Source: Mycobacterium adipatum (GTDB lineage: Bacteria; Actinomycetota; Actinomycetes; Mycobacteriales; Mycobacteriaceae). Taken from it: a stretch of 64,000 bases of DNA. This document shows, piece by piece, positions 1 to 7,944 of this stretch; within the stretch, counting starts at the first letter, position 1, and each line of letters opens with the position of its first letter. The notes beneath the pieces were generated by a model. That model did not search any database and was not told the DNA's origin. It was given only the letters and a program-made list of their open reading frames with translations. Location of the stretch: positions 3,162,001 through 3,226,000 of the forward strand of contig NZ_CP015596.1 of the NCBI RefSeq assembly GCF_001644575.1, in the 5' to 3' direction. The position numbers and the translations under genes were made by a program.

Positions 1-42
1 GGCGACGGCAAGGTCTTCGGAATCGACCTACTGGGCTTGTGA
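1..42 (+). CDS. 3' end of an upstream gene (partial)
   Basis: Frame 1 is open from the window edge and ends with TGA at 40-42, reading GDGKVFGIDLLGL. It overlaps the 3' end of the convergent SGNH hydrolase gene by 15 bp. Too little is present to name a function, and it could be a chance open frame. Confidence 0.35.
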   Translation, partial: GDGKVFGIDLLGL

Positions 43-825
43 GCGTTGCGCCGACACCGGCGTGAGCTCCGGGTGGCGCGCCACCCGGCCGTGCCCGGCG
101 CCCCTGCCACGCAGATGCCGCCAGATCCACGGCATGAACATGTTCTGTGTCCACAGCAGTTGCGAGTACATCCGCGACCGCAGCGACTGGTGTGCCGACA
201 CACCCGCGCGGGGCAGCGCCCAGTCGTGGTTGCTGCCCGGTAAGCCCAGTGCCTCGGCGGCCGCCGAGGCGAACAGCTCGTGGCCGGTGCGGGATCCGTG
301 CACGCGGTCGGGGCTCCACACGTCCGGATCGGTCATCGATTCCGCGTCGTAGAGATCCACGAGTCGGAAGTTGTGGTCGGCCGCCGCGGACCGGATCACC
401 TCGTTGATCTCCAGTACCCGCGCGACCAGCAGCCGGCCGGCGGGCAGGATGCGCGTGATGTCGGGAAACGTCGTCGTGACCACGGTCGCGCCGGATGCGG
501 CCAGCCGCCGGTGCAGTTCGTCCAGGTCGGCGAGCGCCGCGCGGAACCTGCGGCCCGGGCGGGTCACATCGTTCATCCCGACGCATACCGTGACCAGGTC
601 GGGTTGCATCGACAAGGCTTGGGGCAGCTGCTCATCGAGCACGTCGCGCACCCGTTTACCGCGGATGGCCAGATTGGCGTAGCTCAGCCCGGGGGAGTGC
701 AGGTCGATCATCCCGGCCAGTCGGTCGGCGAATCCCATCAGCGCTCCGGAATCATCGACGTCCCAGAGTCCTTCGGTCTGGCTGTCGCCGACGGCGACAT
801 ATCTGCGGTACCGGTGCTCGGCCAC
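28..825 (-). CDS. SGNH/GDSL-family hydrolase (lipase/esterase-like)
   Basis: 265-residue SGNH hydrolase, probably a cytoplasmic esterase; the substrate is not visible. The four family blocks are present: block I GDSQTEG with nucleophile Ser15, the glycine block in NLAIRGK, block III GMND, and the C-terminal DRVHGS carrying the Asp-x-x-His pair. No signal peptide is seen. The frame is open further upstream into a 25-bp repeat array. I chose GTG at 823-825 because a TACAGT -10 hexamer sits 7 nt before it (leaderless start) and the catalytic block begins directly afterwards. The gene is convergent with the gene entering from the left edge. Confidence 0.8.
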   Translation of the reverse strand: MAEHRYRRYVAVGDSQTEGLWDVDDSGALMGFADRLAGMIDLHSPGLSYANLAIRGKRVRDVLDEQLPQALSMQPDLVTVCVGMNDVTRPGRRFRAALADLDELHRRLAASGATVVTTTFPDITRILPAGRLLVARVLEINEVIRSAAADHNFRLVDLYDAESMTDPDVWSPDRVHGSRTGHELFASAAAEALGLPGSNHDWALPRAGVSAHQSLRSRMYSQLLWTQNMFMPWIWRHLRGRGAGHGRVARHPELTPVSAQRSQAQ

Positions 826-832
826 GGTGCAG

Positions 833-838
833 ACTGTA
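833..838 (-). promoter_or_regulatory. -10 element of SGNH hydrolase gene (leaderless)
   Basis: Read on the minus strand this is TACAGT, followed by 7 nt and the GTG start. That spacing puts the transcription start at or next to the start codon. No clear -35 is seen; the region where it would lie runs toward the tandem repeat. Confidence 0.5.
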
Positions 839-869
839 ACGGGCCCAACGTGTTCCGCGCCGTGCGCTG

Positions 870-967
870 TGGCGACGGCCACATCGTGTCGTGGTGGCGA
901 CGGCCACATCGTGTCGTGGTGGCGACGGCCACATCGTGTCGTGGTGGCGACGGCCACATCGTGTCGT
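870..967. repeat. 25-bp tandem repeat, about 3.9 copies
   Basis: Four head-to-tail units start at 870, 895, 920 and 945. They are essentially identical until the last diverges at 968. The period is not a multiple of three, so the array runs through all frames. Each unit contains a small dyad, GTGGC-GACG-GCCAC, and a second one, ACA-TCG-TGT. The array lies just upstream of the SGNH promoter, and its last unit meets the stop codon (967-969) of the neighbouring exported-protein gene. It has the form of a VNTR, not of a CRISPR array, because there are no spacers. Confidence 0.95.
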
Positions 968-1254
968 CAGCCGATGCCGACGACGATCACGTTTGCGGTG
1001 GGTCGCAGCGGTGCCAGCCCGGGCGGCACGCCGGCCACCCTGGCTCGGGCCATGGGTGCGGCGCCCAGCGGGCCGATATCGACGAGGGTTGCCTCGCTTG
1101 CCTGTTCAACGGTGGTTTCGGTGCCGGTGTCAGGGCCCTCCGGGGCGGCCTGGGCGGGGGTGGCGAACGCGATCGACGCTCCCGTCAACGCCGCTGTGAG
1201 CGTGCCGCCGATATGCCCGCGTGCCCGCGGGATCTGCAAACCTCTTGCCGTCAT
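967..1254 (-). CDS. small exported protein, unknown function
   Basis: 95-residue protein. A positively charged start (MTARGLQIPRARG) precedes a hydrophobic stretch rich in Ala, Thr and Gly and a likely signal peptidase I site at ATPAQA-AP, so it is predicted to be secreted. The mature part is short, rich in Glu/Thr then Pro/Ala, and ends in NVIVVGIG. ATG at 1254 is chosen over an in-frame TTG six bases upstream because AGAAGG lies 9 nt before it. The stop codon falls at the edge of the 25-bp repeat array, so the present C-terminus may have been set by the repeat. No family recognised. Confidence 0.65.
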   Translation of the reverse strand: MTARGLQIPRARGHIGGTLTAALTGASIAFATPAQAAPEGPDTGTETTVEQASEATLVDIGPLGAAPMARARVAGVPPGLAPLRPTANVIVVGIG

Positions 1255-1330
1255 GGCCAACTGCCTTCTTTCGCTGCTCTGCCGAGTCCAACCGACTTAG
1301 GTGGGACTACATTCCGGCGGCTGCAAATAC

Positions 1331-1361
1331 TTGACATGTGACGTTCACCCCGGATTAACCT
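1331..1361 (+). promoter_or_regulatory. promoter of Nudix gene (leaderless)
   Basis: TTGACA at 1331-1336 and TAACCT at 1356-1361 are separated by 19 bp. The -10 is 5 nt from the ATG at 1367, so the transcript probably starts at the A of the ATG. The TTGACA is a perfect consensus hexamer, unusual for this genome. Confidence 0.6.
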
Positions 1362-1366
1362 GCGGT

Positions 1367-1837
1367 ATGCCGCGATTGAGCGCTGGTTTGTTGGTGTACC
1401 GCGTCATCGAAGGCGTCCCGGAGGTGCTGATCGGTCACCCTGGCGGGCCGTTCTGGGCCCGCAAGGACGACGGCGCATGGACGATACCCAAGGGTGAGTA
1501 CGACGACACCGAGGATCCTTGGGTGGCGGCGCGGCGCGAGTTCGCCGAGGAGGTCGGCCTGCCCGCACCAGAGGGCCCGCGGCTGGCGTTCGCGCCGCTG
1601 CGCCAGCCCAGCGGCAAAGTGGTCACGGTGTTCGCCGTGGAGGCCGATCTGGATGTCCGGGACGCGGTGAGCAACACCTTCACCCTGGAGTGGCCCAGAG
1701 GGTCCGGCGTGTTCCGGGAGTATCCCGAGCTGGATCGGGTCGCCTGGTTCGGTGTGCTGGAGGCGCGCGAGAAACTGCTCAAAGGTCAACGGCCGCTGCT
1801 GGATCTACTGTTGCAGCGAATCGGCCACGGCGGCTAG
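1367..1837 (+). CDS. Nudix hydrolase
   Basis: 156-residue Nudix protein that hydrolyses a nucleoside-diphosphate-linked compound; the substrate cannot be told from sequence. The Nudix box occupies residues 43-65, with the metal-binding REFAEEVGL helix fully conserved (GX5EX7REUXEEXGU). The protein is the size of a single Nudix domain. ATG at 1367 is chosen because it fits a leaderless promoter and the family's first strand begins immediately (MPRLSAGLLVYR). An in-frame ATG upstream would add 22 residues with no homology. The stop codon is 1 bp from the end of the convergent kinase gene. Confidence 0.85.
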   Translation: MPRLSAGLLVYRVIEGVPEVLIGHPGGPFWARKDDGAWTIPKGEYDDTEDPWVAARREFAEEVGLPAPEGPRLAFAPLRQPSGKVVTVFAVEADLDVRDAVSNTFTLEWPRGSGVFREYPELDRVAWFGVLEAREKLLKGQRPLLDLLLQRIGHGG

Positions 1838-1838
1838 C

Positions 1839-3242
1839 TCAGGGCAGGCCGTTGCTCTGGCGGATCTGCTCGCGGCATTCGCGGCGGGTTTGTCCGGTCT
1901 GCTGCATGCAGACCCGGACCGGGGATTCCTCGGCGACCGGCAGCGGGTCGTCGGTGGGGTCGGTCGTGACCGTCGGGATCGGAACCGCGCCGGGCGTCAG
2001 CGACCAGATGGTGGCGTTGGTGTCCTGGAGCGAGGCGCAGTAGGCCGCCGACCCATCGGAGGTCGTCGCGGTGCTGCCCACCGGCAGGCAGTCGGCGCCG
2101 ATCACGACCGGCGCCGCTGCTGCCGACGACGTGGTGGCTGCCGGGGGTGCGGTGGCGGTGACCGGTGTGGTCGGCGCTGTGGTCGCCGGCGCGCTCGCCG
2201 ATGCGGTCGTCCTGGTCGCCGACGACGGGGTCGGTGCCGCGGTCGGGCGGTCCTCATCGGCGCGGTTGAGTTCGAAGACGGCGGCGGCGATGGCGACACA
2301 GAGCAACACGGCGAGAACCGCGGCCACGATCACCGGGGTGCGCGGCCCGCCCGCGCGGGTGGGTGCGGCAGCCGGCGCGGCCTGTGTCAGGCCGAGGGTG
2401 TCGCCGTCGAGTTGAAGCCGCAGGGCCTGCGCGAAATCGCCGCACCGGTCGAACCTGTCGGCGGGGTCCTTGGCCAGCGCCTTGGCGAACACCGCATCCA
2501 GGTGAGCCAGTTCGGGGCGGCGGTCCCCGATGGCCGGGGGTAGCGCCGAAAGATGCTGACTGATCACCACCGCCGGGTTCGAGTTCTGGAACGGCGGCCT
2601 GCCGGTGAGCAGTTCGTAGGCGGTGGCGGCCAGTGCGTACTGATCGGCGCGACCGTCCACGGCGTTGCCCATCAGCTGTTCGGGCGCCGCGTAGGACACC
2701 GTGCCGACCGTCATATTGGTCGCGGTGAGCCCGCTGACATCGTCGGACCATCGAGCAATGCCGAAGTCGGCCAGCAGGATACGGCGATCGGCGGCCTGCG
2801 TGCCGGACAGCAGGATGTTGGCCGGCTTGACATCGCGGTGCAGCAGACCGCGTTGGTGCGCGTAGTCCAGCGCGTCGGCGACGGCGGTGACGATCTCCTC
2901 GACATGCGTGGCGGGCAGGCCCTGCGGATGGTGTTCGCGCATGAACTTCGCGGTGTCGGTGCCCGGCACGTAATCCATCGCGATCCACAGTTGACCGTCG
3001 TGCTCGCCACGGTCGTGCACGCCGACGATATGGGGATGCCACAGCGTGGCGGCGATATCGGCTTCGCGTTCGAAGCGTTGGCGGTACTCGTTGTCCGCAG
3101 AGACCCCGGCGCGCAGGATCTTCAGCGCATCCTGGCGGGGAAGCCTCGGGTGTTGGGCGAGGTAGACCTCGCCCATGCCGCCGGTACCCAGACACCGCAC
3201 AACGGTGTACCCGGCGAAGTCAGCCCCTGCGGCCAATGGCAT
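1839..3242 (-). CDS. receptor-type serine/threonine protein kinase (PknF-like)
   Basis: 467-residue membrane kinase. The cytoplasmic kinase domain (about 11-275) has the glycine loop [12 protein letters not shown]-binding Lys41, catalytic HRDVKPAN with Asp137, DFG at 159-161 and an activation loop ending in the APE motif near 186. A Pro/Ala juxtamembrane segment leads to one transmembrane helix (about 302-324). A Thr/Ala/Pro-rich linker and a small extracytoplasmic domain with four cysteines follow, which could form two disulfides. The layout matches mycobacterial PknF/PknI-type kinases, which signal from the envelope. It is most like PknF; orthology was not tested. Downstream on the same strand of an exported small protein gene, with a 23-bp gap. 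Confidence 0.88.
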   Translation of the reverse strand: MPLAAGADFAGYTVVRCLGTGGMGEVYLAQHPRLPRQDALKILRAGVSADNEYRQRFEREADIAATLWHPHIVGVHDRGEHDGQLWIAMDYVPGTDTAKFMREHHPQGLPATHVEEIVTAVADALDYAHQRGLLHRDVKPANILLSGTQAADRRILLADFGIARWSDDVSGLTATNMTVGTVSYAAPEQLMGNAVDGRADQYALAATAYELLTGRPPFQNSNPAVVISQHLSALPPAIGDRRPELAHLDAVFAKALAKDPADRFDRCGDFAQALRLQLDGDTLGLTQAAPAAAPTRAGGPRTPVIVAAVLAVLLCVAIAAAVFELNRADEDRPTAAPTPSSATRTTASASAPATTAPTTPVTATAPPAATTSSAAAAPVVIGADCLPVGSTATTSDGSAAYCASLQDTNATIWSLTPGAVPIPTVTTDPTDDPLPVAEESPVRVCMQQTGQTRRECREQIRQSNGLP

Positions 3243-3265
3243 GGGCGGAATCCTAGACGGCAGGT

Positions 3266-3703
3266 CTAGGCGGGCGGCGGCACGGGCGCGGGCGACGTGG
3301 GAACGCCTGCACCGGGAGGCGGCACCGGGGTGGGTGTCACGGTGGTGATGCCGTTGGCGCCGATGGTGCGCCCGCCGGGGCCAGAACCGCTCGAGCGGTT
3401 CAGGCCGGCCTCGTCAAACGCCGCCTGGGTGCAGTTGAGCATCAGCTGCACGCGTCCGTTGCTGGTGAACTTCTGCTTCTCCACGACGCAGAGGCTCTGC
3501 TGCATATCGCTGCCCACGGCACCGCCGAAGGTGGCCTTCATGCCGGCGCCGGCCAGGATCTGCACCGCGCGGCCGTAGGGCTCGCCGACGACGTTGTAAG
3601 GGCTCTCCGCGGCCGGATCGGAGCTGGCGGTGCCCGCCGTGATCAGTGCCGCCATGGCTGCGGCGCTGGTGCCGAGCCCTAACGCGATGAGCTTCTTGTT
3701 CAC
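3266..3703 (-). CDS. exported PASTA-like mycobacterial protein
   Basis: 145-residue secreted protein. The signal peptide is [11 protein letters not shown] followed by an Ala/Thr-rich core, with a likely cut near residue 28. The mature domain (about 34-95) reads like a single PASTA-type fold: a conserved [18 protein letters not shown] start, then two cysteines about 20 residues apart that probably form a disulfide. The C-terminus is a Pro/Gly/Thr tail ([10 protein letters not shown]) typical of wall-spanning exported proteins. It sits just upstream of, and reads toward, the receptor kinase gene, so co-transcription is likely. A role in ligand binding for the kinase is only a guess. Confidence 0.7.
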   Translation of the reverse strand: MNKKLIALGLGTSAAAMAALITAGTASSDPAAESPYNVVGEPYGRAVQILAGAGMKATFGGAVGSDMQQSLCVVEKQKFTSNGRVQLMLNCTQAAFDEAGLNRSSGSGPGGRTIGANGITTVTPTPVPPPGAGVPTSPAPVPPPA

Positions 3704-3767
3704 GTGCCCTCCGGGTGTCGCGGTGCGGTGCGAACATATCGCAGAACCGCACCTGTAGAAACTCCAG

Positions 3768-5888
3768 TCACGTTTCCATCGTCCGTACCTGGGATTTCAT
3801 TACTTCCGCCAGCGCCGCGGCCCGCGGGTCGACGAAGATGTCCTCGATCCGCACCCGACGGCCGTCCGGCCCGGTCAGCGGCACCCGCCAGTTCGGGTAT
3901 TCATCGGTGGTGCCGGGCTGATTCTGGGCCCGCACATCGCCGACGGCGTCGGGCAACGCCAACGCCAGCAGCTTGGACGGGGTGCGGCCCAGATAGGCGT
4001 ACAGACCGCGGATCATCTCGTCGGTGTCGGGGTCCGCGCCGACGAGGCCGAGCCGGCGTAATTCGGCCAGCCAGGCCGCCTGCTCGGCACGATCATGGGC
4101 GAGTTCGTCCTCGGCCGGCCGGGTCAGCAGGCCGAGCTCCTCGCGTATCCGGATGTGCTCGCCGGCCAAATACCCGGCAGTCGGGGGGAGGTCGTGGGTG
4201 GTGACCGAGGATAGGCAGGCGGCGCGCCACCGGTCGGCCGGCAGCGGCTTGTCCTCGCGGCCCCATTCGCGGTCGCGTTCGAACCACAGGATCGAGGTGC
4301 CGAACAGCCCGCGGACGCTCAGGTAGTCCCGCACCCACGGCTCGACCGTCCCCAGGTCCTCGCCGACCACCACGGCGCCGGCCCGCATCGCCTCCAGCGC
4401 CACGATGCCGATCAGCGCGTCGTGGTCGTATCGCACGTAGGTGCCCTCGGTGGGCGGTGCGCCGTCGGGGATCCACCACAGCCGGAAGAGTCCGATGATG
4501 TGGTCGATGCGCACCCCACCCGCATGCCGCAACACCGCGTTGACCAGCGCGCGGAACGGCGCGTAGCCGGCCTTCTCCAGCTGGTCGGGCCGCCACGGCG
4601 GCTGCGACCAGTTCTGACCCAGCTGGTTGTACTCGTCGGGCGGGGCGCCGGCGCTGACGCCGAGGGCCAGCACGTCCTGCAGCGCCCACGCGTCGGCGCC
4701 GTTGGGATCCACCCCGACCGCGAGATCGTGCATGATGCCCAGCGTCATACCGGCCTGCACCGCGGTCGCCTGCGCGACGGTCAGCTGGTCATCGAGCAGC
4801 CACTGCAACCAGCGGTGGAAGTCGACGGCCTCGGCGTGCCCGGCGGCGAACTCCGCCACCGCCGCGCCGTCCGGATGGCGCAACGATTCCGGCCACAAGT
4901 GCCAATCCGGTCCGTGCACCTCGGCAAGTGCGCACCAGGTGGCGAAGTCGTCGAGGCTGCGACCCTCGCGTTCCCGGAACGCGGTGTAGGCGAGTTCGCG
5001 GCCGGCCGAGCGCGGCACCCGGTACACCTGTCGCAGGGCGGCCCGCTTGACCTTCCATGCCGCGTCGCGGTCGATGCCGTCCTGCCTGCGGGCGCGGGCG
5101 GCGAGGTCGGCGCGCGCCTTGCGCAGCGGTCCGCGCTTGCGCAGGTGGGCGTATTCGACAACGGCCTCTACCCGCAGATAGAGCGGATTGACGAAGCGGC
5201 GGGAGGTCGGCAGGTACGGCGACGGTTCCATCGGCGCCACCGGCGCGGCCGCATGCAGCGGATTGACCAGGATGAACCCGGCGCCGTGCTGCGCCGCCGA
5301 CCACACCGCAAGATCGGTCAGATCAGTGAGATCGCCTGTACCCCATGAATTTTCGGATGTCACGCTGTACAGCTGGGTGGCCAGGCCCCATTGTCGGGTC
5401 GCCGGGGCGGGCAGCGTGGCCGGCGCGACGATGAGTGTGGTGGCGGTGTCGGTCGAGCCGGTCTGGGCATGCAGTCGGTGATAGCCGGGCGGCAGGTCGG
5501 CGGGCAGTTCGAAGCTCGCCTCGCCGACCAGCCTGCCGTCCAGATCATAAGGCGGACGGTTGTTCTCCAGTTGCCGCAGCCCGGTGCGCACCGAACCGTC
5601 CTCCAGCCGGATCCACAGCCCCACCGGCTCGCCATGGGTGACATGCACCCAGAACGATGCCGACGTGCCCGAGCGGGTCACCACGGTCGGCGGCAACGCA
5701 CGACCGAAGTGTTCGCGGTCGTAATTGCGCTGGGCCTCGTCGCGCTCGGCGGCGCTGCCGGCCGGCACGCCGAGGGCCCCCAGCACCGCGATCAGGGTCT
5801 GCTCGGGAACCGGCACCTCGCGCCCGCGCCAGTCGATGAATTCGGTCGCCACCCCGTAGCGCTGAGCGAGGTCGGCAAGTTCGGTCAT
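3768..5888 (-). CDS. malQ: 4-alpha-glucanotransferase (amylomaltase)
   Basis: 706-residue GH77 enzyme that transfers alpha-1,4-glucan segments between maltooligosaccharides, acting in cytoplasmic glycogen/maltodextrin turnover. The GH77 features are visible: VRIDHIIGLFRLWWIP with the nucleophile Asp, VVGEDLGTV with the acid/base Glu, and TTHDLPPTAGY with the third carboxylate. An N-terminal extension of about 150 residues is typical of actinobacterial MalQ. The start MTELADLAQRYG at 5888 is chosen; the longer frame adds 15 residues without homology. It is divergent from the MFS gene, with 66 bp between the two starts. Length matches the mycobacterial family (about 720 residues). Confidence 0.93.
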   Translation of the reverse strand: MTELADLAQRYGVATEFIDWRGREVPVPEQTLIAVLGALGVPAGSAAERDEAQRNYDREHFGRALPPTVVTRSGTSASFWVHVTHGEPVGLWIRLEDGSVRTGLRQLENNRPPYDLDGRLVGEASFELPADLPPGYHRLHAQTGSTDTATTLIVAPATLPAPATRQWGLATQLYSVTSENSWGTGDLTDLTDLAVWSAAQHGAGFILVNPLHAAAPVAPMEPSPYLPTSRRFVNPLYLRVEAVVEYAHLRKRGPLRKARADLAARARRQDGIDRDAAWKVKRAALRQVYRVPRSAGRELAYTAFREREGRSLDDFATWCALAEVHGPDWHLWPESLRHPDGAAVAEFAAGHAEAVDFHRWLQWLLDDQLTVAQATAVQAGMTLGIMHDLAVGVDPNGADAWALQDVLALGVSAGAPPDEYNQLGQNWSQPPWRPDQLEKAGYAPFRALVNAVLRHAGGVRIDHIIGLFRLWWIPDGAPPTEGTYVRYDHDALIGIVALEAMRAGAVVVGEDLGTVEPWVRDYLSVRGLFGTSILWFERDREWGREDKPLPADRWRAACLSSVTTHDLPPTAGYLAGEHIRIREELGLLTRPAEDELAHDRAEQAAWLAELRRLGLVGADPDTDEMIRGLYAYLGRTPSKLLALALPDAVGDVRAQNQPGTTDEYPNWRVPLTGPDGRRVRIEDIFVDPRAAALAEVMKSQVRTMET

Positions 5889-5954
5889 GCCCGCAATCTT
5901 GCCGGATCCCCAGGCGCATCGCTGTCCACACAACGACCGGTACTGTCGTCGGGC

Positions 5955-7175
5955 ATGGCGTCCGGACGGCTGGTGCCCGTACCGGACCGGCGGGCCAGGA
6001 TCGCGGTGAGCGCCCTGTTCCTCACCAACGGAGCGGTGTTCGCAAATCTGTTGCCCCGCTTCCCCGAAATCAAGACCGATCTGGCTCTGACCAACGCGGT
6101 GTACGGGGCCGTCGTCGCGGCCTTCGCCGCGGGGGCGCTGGTGGCCGGCCTCGCCGCGGGCGTCATCGTGCGGCGGTTCGGCTCCGGGCGTGCCGCGGTG
6201 GTCTCGACCGTGGTCCTGGCCGCGCTCATCCTGGTCGCCGGGCTCGCCGGTAGCCCCGTGCTACTGGCCGGCGCGCTCTTCCTCGGAGGTGCCTGCGACG
6301 CGGTTACCGATGTCGCCCAGAACGCGCACGGCCTGCGGGTCCAGCAGCGCTACGGAAGGTCCATCATCAACGGACTGCACGCGGTGTGGGCGGCCGGGGC
6401 GATTCTCGGTGGCCTGATGGGAGCGGGTGCCATCGCACTGGGCATCGACCGCGGCGCGCATCTGTCGATCTCGGCGGCGCTGTTCTCGGCGGTGGCGCTG
6501 ACCGCGTACCCGTTCCTGTTGCCGGGCCCGGACGGTGCCGAGCGCGGCCCGCACCGGCGCGGCGCCGGTCGCCGCGCCGGTGCGATGGTCTACGCGGTGC
6601 TGGCGGCGCTGGTCGCGATGGCCATCGCGGGCGCGGTGATCGAGGATGCCGGCAGCACCTGGGCCACGCTGTACATGCGCGACGACGTCGGGGCACCGGG
6701 CGCGGTCGCGGTGCTCGGCTACGTGGCCCTGATGGGGGCCATGTTCATCGGGCGATTGACCGGCGATCGTCTGGTCGACCGATTCGGGGAGCGCACGGTG
6801 ACCTTCACCGGCGGGCTGGTGATCGCCGTCGGAATGGGTGTGGCGCTGGCATTTCCGAGTGTGCCGGGGACCGTCGCCGGCTTCGCGGCGGTGGGGCTGG
6901 GCGTGGCCACGCTGGTGCCGGCGGCCATGCACGGGGCGGATCAACTGCCCGGACTACGAGCGGGGACGGGGCTGACTGCGGTGGCCTGGCTGATGCGCGT
7001 CGGTTTCGTGGCCTCGCCACCGGTGGTCGGTCTGCTCGCCGATGCCGCCGGGCTGCGGGCCGGGCTGCTGCTGGTGCCGGCCGCGGGGCTGTTGGTCGCG
7101 GTGCTCGCCTGTATACCTGGGGTGCTGGGCGGGTCGGGGGCCGCTAGTGGGACAGGCCGCCGACCTCGATGGTGA
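5955..7175 (+). CDS. MFS transporter
   Basis: 406-residue integral membrane protein with about twelve hydrophobic helices split by a basic loop near residues 195-215 ([13 protein letters not shown]), the usual MFS two-half layout. The loop after helix 2 carries VIVRRFGSGR, resembling the MFS A-motif region. It most resembles the small FucP/YbjJ-type exporters; substrate unknown. The ATG at 5955 follows TACTGT (5941-5946) by 8 nt, so the mRNA may be leaderless or nearly so. Its 3' end overlaps the convergent SMR gene by 32 bp. Confidence 0.8.
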   Translation: MASGRLVPVPDRRARIAVSALFLTNGAVFANLLPRFPEIKTDLALTNAVYGAVVAAFAAGALVAGLAAGVIVRRFGSGRAAVVSTVVLAALILVAGLAGSPVLLAGALFLGGACDAVTDVAQNAHGLRVQQRYGRSIINGLHAVWAAGAILGGLMGAGAIALGIDRGAHLSISAALFSAVALTAYPFLLPGPDGAERGPHRRGAGRRAGAMVYAVLAALVAMAIAGAVIEDAGSTWATLYMRDDVGAPGAVAVLGYVALMGAMFIGRLTGDRLVDRFGERTVTFTGGLVIAVGMGVALAFPSVPGTVAGFAAVGLGVATLVPAAMHGADQLPGLRAGTGLTAVAWLMRVGFVASPPVVGLLADAAGLRAGLLLVPAAGLLVAVLACIPGVLGGSGAASGTGRRPRW

Positions 7176-7470
7176 GCACTCCGGCGATGATGAGGGCGAT
7201 ACCGGCCATCATCCGCCAGGTCAACGGGTCGCGAAAGAGTACCCGCGCGGCGACCGCCACCAGCGCGACCCCGCACGCGGTCCAGATGCCGTAGGCGACA
7301 CCGACCGGCATGCCCAGTGACAGCGACACCCACAGCAGGTAGAAGGACACCAGATACCCGGCGGCCACGGGCGCGATCCATGCCCTGCGGCGGAACCCGT
7401 CGGAGGCGCGCAGGGACAGCGTCGCGAGTACCTCCATGCCGATCGCTCCGATGAGCGCGAGCCACATCAT
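7144..7470 (-). CDS. SMR-family transporter subunit B
   Basis: 108-residue, four-helix small multidrug resistance protein. The conserved Glu of the first helix (GAIGMEVLATLSLRAS) and the GMPVGVAYGIWTACG signature are both present. Its start codon overlaps the stop of the upstream SMR gene by 4 bp (ATGA), so the two are translationally coupled. Adjacent SMR pairs such as EbrAB and YkkCD usually work as heterodimers, with the two subunits inserted in opposite orientations. Likely role: export of cationic drugs or guanidinium-like compounds; the substrate is not visible. The last 32 bp overlap the convergent MFS gene. Confidence 0.85.
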   Translation of the reverse strand: MMWLALIGAIGMEVLATLSLRASDGFRRRAWIAPVAAGYLVSFYLLWVSLSLGMPVGVAYGIWTACGVALVAVAARVLFRDPLTWRMMAGIALIIAGVLTIEVGGLSH

Positions 7471-7808
7471 CCGGTCGCCGCCGCGGTCCGATCGTGCGAG
7501 CCGAATTCGACCAGCAGCACCCCGGCGATGATCAGGGTGATACCGGCCGCCAGCGGCCAGGTGAATGCCTCACCGAAGATCACCGACGCGGCCACCGCGG
7601 TGGCCGCGGTGCCGATCGCGCCCCAGATGCCGTAGGCCACGCCGACCGGCATACCGGCCCGCAGCACGGCCGCCATCAGGACGAACGAGGCGACGTACCC
7701 GATCACCACCACGATCAGCCATGCGGAGTGGTCTTGGGACGCGCGCAGGGACAGGGTGCCGGTGACTTCGGTGGCGATGGCCGCACCGAGGAGCACCCAC
7801 TTGCGCAT
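7467..7808 (-). CDS. SMR-family transporter subunit A
   Basis: 113-residue four-helix SMR protein, first gene of a two-gene unit. It has the membrane Glu14 in GAAIATEVTGTLSLRAS and the GMPVGVAYGIWGAIG motif. The C-terminus (GSHDRTAAATG) is longer and more polar than in the partner, a typical asymmetry of paired SMR proteins. Starts ATG at 7808 (MRKWVLLG). Probably forms a heterodimeric proton-coupled exporter with the downstream subunit. Confidence 0.86.
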   Translation of the reverse strand: MRKWVLLGAAIATEVTGTLSLRASQDHSAWLIVVVIGYVASFVLMAAVLRAGMPVGVAYGIWGAIGTAATAVAASVIFGEAFTWPLAAGITLIIAGVLLVEFGSHDRTAAATG

Positions 7809-7944
7809 CGCGCCACCCTATCCGCGACCACCGGGTCGCGGCCCGTCGGGGCCGGCTGAACAGCGCGAACAACGGGTGACCGGACACACCTGGCCGGTTC
7901 TGGAACGCATGCGTACCGTGGAACGACGGAAGGCAGGAAAGAAC

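Noticed and set aside
870..967. CRISPR array
   Set aside because: Repeats are directly adjacent without spacers, and no cas genes are present.
280..1341. 353-codon plus-strand frame across the SGNH and exported-protein genes
   Set aside because: No domain, runs through the 25-bp repeat, and is opposite two better genes.
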